Source: Aurelia coerulea (lineage: Eukaryota; Cnidaria; Scyphozoa; Semaeostomeae; Ulmaridae). Taken from it: 64,000 nucleotides of DNA. Numbering within the stretch: the stretch's first letter is position 1; each line of letters opens with the position of its first letter. Where the stretch lies: the NCBI GenBank assembly GCA_039566865.1, contig CM076944.1, positions 15,894,501-15,958,500 on the forward strand, given 5' to 3'. The notes beneath the pieces are model-generated. The model was given only the letters and a program-made list of their open reading frames with translations. It did not search any database and was not told the DNA's origin. Shown piece by piece: positions 59,101 through 64,000 of the stretch. The position numbers and the translations under genes were made by a program.

Positions 59101-62100
59101 GAGGTCTACTGTACAAAATCAAATTATGCTCAAAAGCTTGAATTTCCTTGCATTGTTATCATTACAGATGTCAAGATTTCTTTATGCTGCATTCTGATCA
59201 ACTTTGTGCAAGCCTTAGAGGAAATACATGAATAAACTTTTTACATAATTATGATAAATGGTTTTTGATATACAACTTTTCATACTTACACTTGCCATTA
59301 TATGATTCAAAGGAGATCTACAACAAGAAGTGATATTTGAAATACAACTTTGTTAAGTGGCATATTGTATGATTTTTCAAAAGAGATCACAAAAGTTATT
59401 TTTTCCAACACAACAATACCCATGCCATCTGGTACATGTTTTAAAAATAAATGTAACAATAACAATAAAAAATAGAATATATAGGTAAAAATAACAGCAA
59501 CGCCAATAGTAGCAAATGAAGCAGTAAAATTAGAAGGTTCTTGGTTGCGGACTATCCATTTCAATTCATGTCTGTTGAATGCTTCCTTCAAGTACTTTTC
59601 TTACATTCTTGTATTTTCTTGACTATGTTTAGAAAGTTAATTTCTATCATTTTGAGGTTTTCTAATATCACATTCAAATACAGTTTCCTTAGATTGTCAT
59701 ACGCAGTGCACAGGGTATTTGATGAGGAAGTGAATCTCACCCTTGCCTTGAAAATTACTTTCACATCTCTTACAAAACTCTTCATCTGCAGATAACTTCT
59801 TGTGCCACCCCTGCCCCCACTCAATCATCAAATCATAATTGCTACATCAAAATCTATACCTAAACCTACGCATATCAACAAAAACTATGTATGTGATGTC
59901 TTGTAACAAAGTCATTGATCTGAAATTGCAAGTTTCAGTCACTAGGAGCAGAAATTACCTTTCAAACTTTCTTCACAGTACCTTTCAATCACAAAACTGT
60001 CAATGAAAAGAGCATAATCCAACATTGATTTTCTTCTGTTCTTTCTGTCCTTTAGTCCTTCCTGTACAAAAATACAAGGCTAAACTTGGCCTTGTACAGG
60101 CCAAGTTTTAGCCTTGTAGCAGGGATTATAACCTTGTTATAACCTTGTACTAACCTTGGAAGAAAATTACAAGGCTATCAGTAAGATTCCAAGCTGCAAC
60201 CAGTCTGACACAAGGTTTCCACAAGGCTTCTACAAGGCTAATTAGCATTTTTCAAGCCATTTACAAGGTTACAGCAAGGCTATTCCAGGCTATAACAAGG
60301 TTACAAGGCCATAACTACAAGGCTTTTACATGGCTATTACATGGCCTTGTATTTTCGTACAGGTTCCTGTCTCTTTATGTTTTCAATTTTTGCTTTCTTT
60401 GTCATCCTATCTTCCCGCCATCCTTCTTTCTTCCTCCTCACCATTTTGTGTCCATCCTTTTTCCTTTAATTTTTTCATTCCTCCCTTCATCATTTCCTTT
60501 CTTTTCCTTCCTTCTATTCTGCTTTCTCTCTTTCCTTTCCTTCCCTTTTCTTCCATTTAGACAAACAAGCTTCCTGCGAAGCTGCTTCGTGGGTTCACGC
60601 ATTTTTTCCACCTCTGCCCCTTGATATAATGAAATTGTAACAGCATTTCCAAAATTGATGTTCTCAATTTCAGAAATGTTTGTTCTTCGTTCTCTTTAGA
60701 AAGTTTCATAAGTTTCCTTTGACTTGGTCAATATTGATATAGAGTTCCAAATAAGGGCTGCTCTATGCTTGAAGGTGGTTCATCCTATACATACTTTATT
60801 TTGGTCTTGTAAGTATGACATTTAAGTTGTTCCTCATTCTTGTTTGTGATGAAATTTCTGGCAGATTGCTCAGTGCAGCAGGTATTTTATCATTTTATGT
60901 AGCTATCATTTTTATTGCCCTGACTCACCACCCCAGGATAGGCAGGGCTCATGCAGGCAATTCAACTCTCAATAACTGAAGATTTTTTGCCCCGTGTGCT
61001 TCGCCCCGTGCAACTTCTTAAGGACACATGCGCAGTAGCGTTATTTCCTATCTCACATGGTGTCAAGAAAAGGTCAAGAATAAGAAAAAACTGGCTAAAA
61101 TGTCACCATTGTTTGAGCAAAAGGATGATCGTATCCTGGGGAGGGGGGTACTTGACCAGGGTTTAGTCGGAGACGTGCCATCAAAGCTTCAAAAACATTA
61201 CCCGTTCCTTATACCATTTTCCCAAAAGTATACCCGGCCTTAAACCAATTTTCCGAAAAAGTATATCCGACCTGACACTTATACCGAAATAGCAAAGATT
61301 GACACAGTTCCTTATAACAAAATTGTGCAAATTGATACTGTTCCTTATATCAAAATGGTGAAAATTGATGCCGTCTTATACCAAAATCGCGAGAATTGAT
61401 ACCCTTTCGTATGGCACATCCCCGTACCCAAAATATATTTAGTACCCCCCCCCCCCCCCGGGATCGTATATTCTAGTGTTATCACTGTTTTGATAACCCG
61501 ATGGAATACACAGCAATAATAGGAGTTCTATCTATCCCCCCTCCCCATAACATACCTGCGCTTCAAACGGGGCCAAACGGCTATCACCTCCCATTCACAG
61601 AACAATATAACCCCCAGGCAGGGGCATAGCTCATTTTCACTCAAAAAAAAACTTGAATGATCCCACATATGCCCTGCCTATGATCCCAGGGTGGGGGTTG
61701 GGACAATAAACCAATAGCTGCATTATGATTTTGTGTGTCAGTAGAGTAATTTTACGTTTCTATACAGGGTGTCCCAAAAATTGCACACCAACCCCAAAAA
61801 CCGTTGAAAAACGATGGAGCTAGACCAAATTTGCCTTTTTGTCTACTACTTTATTTTGCAGCGATAATAGCTACATGGATGAAATGGCATTCTCAAGAAT
61901 ACTGGAAAATTTTTAGGAACATTCTTACTTTCTTAAAGGAATTGAGTCCATATAAATAGCTGAAGGCTATCCTGAATCTTTGCCGAGAAACCGCTGATGG
62001 CCCTTGGTTATCACACAATACAGTAGTGCTAAAATCATTAGCAATGGAGACTAAAGGCGTCTCAGTCCTTGCATTATCCTTTAGAATTTCTTTTGTTTAA

Positions 62101-63863
62101 TTTCAATGGCAATAGGGATCAAATTGAAACGTTCGTTTTATGATTGAAAAGAAGTTGATATTGGTCACGAGCGCACTACTTATGCAGAATCAATGCCTTC
62201 AACAATTCTTCCTTTAAATTTCAAAAATTGTGTGCAGTGTCCGAAGAAAAGGGAAAGCAAAATTGTGGCATGCTGTGTTTGGAGCTAAGTAGAGCGAATC
62301 GATAAATAGGACAAATAAACACCTATGCAGGTAATTGCTTCCCTAAAGAAGAGATATGAACGCAAGTGTTGAAATCATCAAATACAATATGCTAATTTTA
62401 GACCTGCATATGTAGCTCATAAGTTAGCTATTTATCTCCGTCAACTAACTTTCATAACATTTTTCATTTTGGGCAATCTTCATTATGACATGATGGCGAT
62501 CACAAAAAAGGCTAGGCCTAGTCTTTCATAAATGAGTAAATTGAAACAAATCTGGTGGTGAGAACACACAGATAATAAAAAGGGGCCTATCTAGCCGCTG
62601 CAGGCAGGCAGGCCTACCTTGTCCAGTCAATCATTTTGTTTGGACCTCACCTAGGGGGCCTATTGTATTAATAATTACCCTATTAATAATAATTCAATAA
62701 ATCCATATAGAGCGGTGTCGCCCTGGTCCGTCCACTCTTCAGAAAACGAAGATTTTCCGCGAGGTCAAAGAAGTTTTGGAGAGGAACTCACCTTGAATAG
62801 GCTTCTCAACTCAGGCTACAAACCTCACAGTGAGATCTGTATCATCCGTTTTCTTTTTGTCATGCTGGAACCTCACAATTACGGACAAGTCTTGAACGCC
62901 TAAATTAGGCCGTAGCGCCCTGGTCAGACCGCGGCAGAATTAATTGTTTTAATACATCAAAAACTTTTCAAGCCATTCGCCAGTTCACCACAGTATTATT
63001 TCATTTCCCAGAAGACCGGAAAGTTACAAAACAAATTCTGATTTTATTGAAAATGATTTCAAAATATTGTTGATTTCAATCCCGCTTTTAACTCTCTTAT
63101 CCTTGACCTCAGTCACCTCTAAAGCACATTATGCATCAACAGCCTACAGAACTTAAAGGGTTTAACGGTGTGGACACACCTGGGCGCCATTATGTCAGTT
63201 ACAGTGCTCTTCCAAAATGAGCCGTAGGTCTGACAATTTGTGTGCGATTCTTGAGATTTCGTTGGATATGAAACCAGAAGAGTCGGAGGAAACTGTCCTG
63301 AAGCCAATTCTGTTTTAGCTATAAGATATACCGAGAAGCGACACAAAATAGACATGGTATGTGGAAACATCAAAAGGGAAAGGGAATGTACTTACACCTT
63401 CGCTGCAGGAAGGTCAACTTCAAAACTTTATTGTAGCTCTTCTGAGCAACGCAAAGCAGCGAAATCGAAAAAATATCAAAGAGATGACATCAGCAAACAA
63501 CTTTCGTGTGCTTTTTGGAAAAGCTAGGCTCAAGCTCCCTTTGGTTTCAAAGTATTATGCAAGGCGGTTGCACAACCCGGAATCCATTAGTGGTCAGACC
63601 AGGGCGACGCTACTCTATATAACTTTGAAAATTTTCAGATGATGATGATGAGATCACAAGATGAGTATTTCGTGTAGCACTCTGTCTGTGAATAAAACTT
63701 TCTCATCAAGCAATAAAATAAGAAAATAAAACACAAAAATTACCTGTTTACAATGAAGTTTCTTCCAGGAAGGTAATGTAATGTACACAGGTACTGGTCT
63801 ACAAGGTGGCAGCCGACTTTCGCGCCCAAATTCTTTAACTCTCAGTCCCTTGTGCCCTGGCAT
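53161..63863 (-). CDS. spliced gene for an unrecognised zinc-ribbon protein (minus strand)
   Basis: Three exons are firmly in phase: 58864-58711, 57471-57291 and 53426-53161 (stop TAA at 53163-53161). They encode SCPACSKGQAISRRRCVECG, a CxxC-x10-CxxC zinc ribbon, then RNSFWSYSPAESLGERFLND and DETGLCALDLFQEYMREKLK, and finally GKKVPDGFICVQILGVNEHC to the C-terminus. Acceptors (CATTCAG, TTCTAG, ACTGCAG) and donors GTAAGT and GTTGGT fit. Two upstream pieces also fit phase and would give 248 residues: 63863-63744 (from MPGHKGLRVKEFGRESRLPP, donor GTAATT) and a 26-nt microexon 59317-59292. These two are tentative. The ribbon resembles UPF0547-type ribbons; the rest matches nothing I know. It converges with the KDZ gene. 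Confidence 0.6.
54190..56715. repeat. 174-bp tandem satellite, about 14 units, in the last intron of the minus-strand gene
   Basis: GAAATGATCAGTGAAACATA recurs at 54271, 54445, 54619, 54793, 54967, 55149, 55323, 55496, 55670, 55844, 56018, 56192, 56365 and 56539. Spacing is 173-174 apart from one of 182. Units differ by a few substitutions; the outermost are most diverged. As 174 is 58 codons, frames stay open across units on the minus strand (for example 55105-54683). On the gene's sense strand each unit contains TTTCTTTCGTAG, a polypyrimidine-AG, followed by ATGGAGATGCCAC. Confidence 0.95.
56716..57290. other. intronic sequence, no gene
   Basis: Intron between the last two exons of the minus-strand gene. 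It begins with decayed satellite (to about 56860), then unassigned AT-rich sequence. Confidence 0.5.
57472..58710. other. intron of the minus-strand gene
   Basis: No further exon, repeat or RNA gene recognised. Short open frames on both strands lack domains. Confidence 0.5.
60061..60363. mobile_element. 303-bp MITE rich in ACAAGG
   Basis: The ends are CCTGTACAAAAATACAAGGC and the complementary GCCTTGTATTTTCGTACAGG (one mismatch). The interior consists of ACAAGGCT/AGCCTTGT words in both orientations, so it is self-complementary throughout. No target duplication was identified. It sits in an intron of the tentative minus-strand gene model. Confidence 0.75.
60400..60560. repeat. pyrimidine-rich tract
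   Basis: About 160 bases dominated by C and T (TTCCTTTCTTTTCCTTCC and similar) on the plus strand. It is low complexity without a fixed unit. The hydrophobic open frame 60330-60560 is an artefact of it. Confidence 0.7.
61135..61461. mobile_element. G-rich-ended element, copy 2, perfect 8-bp target duplication
   Basis: GATCGTAT is directly repeated at 61127-61134 and 61462-61469. The left end is CCTGGGGAGGGGGGTACTT and the right end AGTACCCCCC...CCGG. The interior holds about five degenerate units of the type CCTTATAACAAAATTGTGCA. Same family as 49890-50358 by terminus and 8-bp duplication. Confidence 0.8.
61470..62710. other. no gene; one mariner-type terminus
   Basis: TATACAGGGTGTCCCAAAAA at 61762 is a typical mariner/Tc1-type left end preceded by TA. 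The following 90 bp is related to 52390-52500. No matching right end was found before 64000. Otherwise unassigned. Confidence 0.4.
62711..63613. mobile_element. element with CGCCCTGGTC terminal repeats
   Basis: The left end near 62711 (GCGGTGTCGCCCTGGTCCG) and the right end in reverse (GTAGCGTCGCCCTGGTCTG, ending at 63613) form inverted termini. A third, direct copy GTAGCGCCCTGGTCAGACC lies at 62922, so a shorter element 62922-63613 may be nested. The open frame 62715-62903 has no recognised domain. Superfamily unknown. Confidence 0.5.
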
Positions 63864-64000
63864 GGTAAGAATGGACGATATAGCTGTCTTAAGCAATTGT
63901 TGAAACAGGTGATACACCTGTTCGTTTGAAGAGGACTAACTGTAATTTTAGATTACAAAACGGAAACGCGGAAACGGACAAAACGAGGCAAACACATTTG

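Noticed and set aside
59958..60055. Exon on the minus strand reading MLDYALFIDSFVIERYCEES
   Set aside because: It looks coding and has a GTAATT donor, but its phase does not fit the next exons of the zinc-ribbon gene and its 5' side runs into a MITE; left out of the model.
63119..63373. Minus-strand 84-codon frame as a gene
   Set aside because: Lies inside the CGCCCTGGTC-ended element, with no domain or splice context.

Overview
This is eukaryotic, metazoan DNA. It has spliced genes with short exons and GT-AG introns, an AT-rich background, and a high density of transposable-element remnants. The mix of Ty3/gypsy, BEL/Pao, Penelope-like, jockey/CR1-type LINE, tyrosine-recombinase, hAT, piggyBac-like and foldback elements, plus a KDZ-type transposase gene, suggests a marine invertebrate, most likely an anthozoan cnidarian (coral or anemone). 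That assignment is inference. No rRNA gene, functional tRNA, CRISPR array or prokaryotic operon was seen.

Region 1 (1-4.4 kb): a 1.86-kb segment duplicated in tandem and carrying a foldback minisatellite. Its second copy cuts into a minus-strand Ty3/gypsy fragment (LTR, primer-binding site, gag, protease). Region 2 (4.4-10.1 kb): two families of palindromic MITEs, two copies each, around a broken LINE reverse transcriptase. Region 3 (11.5-19 kb): two large palindromic elements (1.69 kb with a 9-bp target duplication; 2.59 kb with nested repeats), then tRNA-like sequences arranged in inverted orientation. Region 4 (21.7-27.2 kb): a piggyBac-like element that interrupts a Penelope-like fragment, followed by two broken BEL/Pao pieces. 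Region 5 (28-35 kb): a hAT-type element with a perfect 8-bp target duplication, a short inverted-repeat element, minisatellites, a tyrosine-recombinase fragment, and two inverted-repeat units whose arms pair a hairpin with a start codon.

Region 6 (35.1-49.5 kb, plus strand) is the main gene. Sixteen exons splice in phase into one uninterrupted 1,309-residue protein. It has a basic N-terminus, cysteine clusters and a KDZ-family transposase core, and it ends in a papain-like cysteine-peptidase-like domain encoded by one last exon. Several MITEs sit in its introns. Region 7 (53.2-63.9 kb, minus strand) holds a second spliced gene, convergent with the first, for an unrecognised zinc-ribbon protein. 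Its largest intron contains a 174-bp tandem satellite of about 14 units. Two copies of a G-rich-ended element with perfect 8-bp target duplications (49.9 kb and 61.1 kb) lie outside the coding exons.

The strongest item is the KDZ transposase/peptidase fusion, because reading frame, splice phase and family motifs agree across all exons. The hairpin-plus-ATG inverted repeats at 31.4-35.0 kb and the satellite with a splice-acceptor-like site in every unit are the most unusual structures without an obvious explanation. All homology calls come from recognising motifs by eye; no database was searched.
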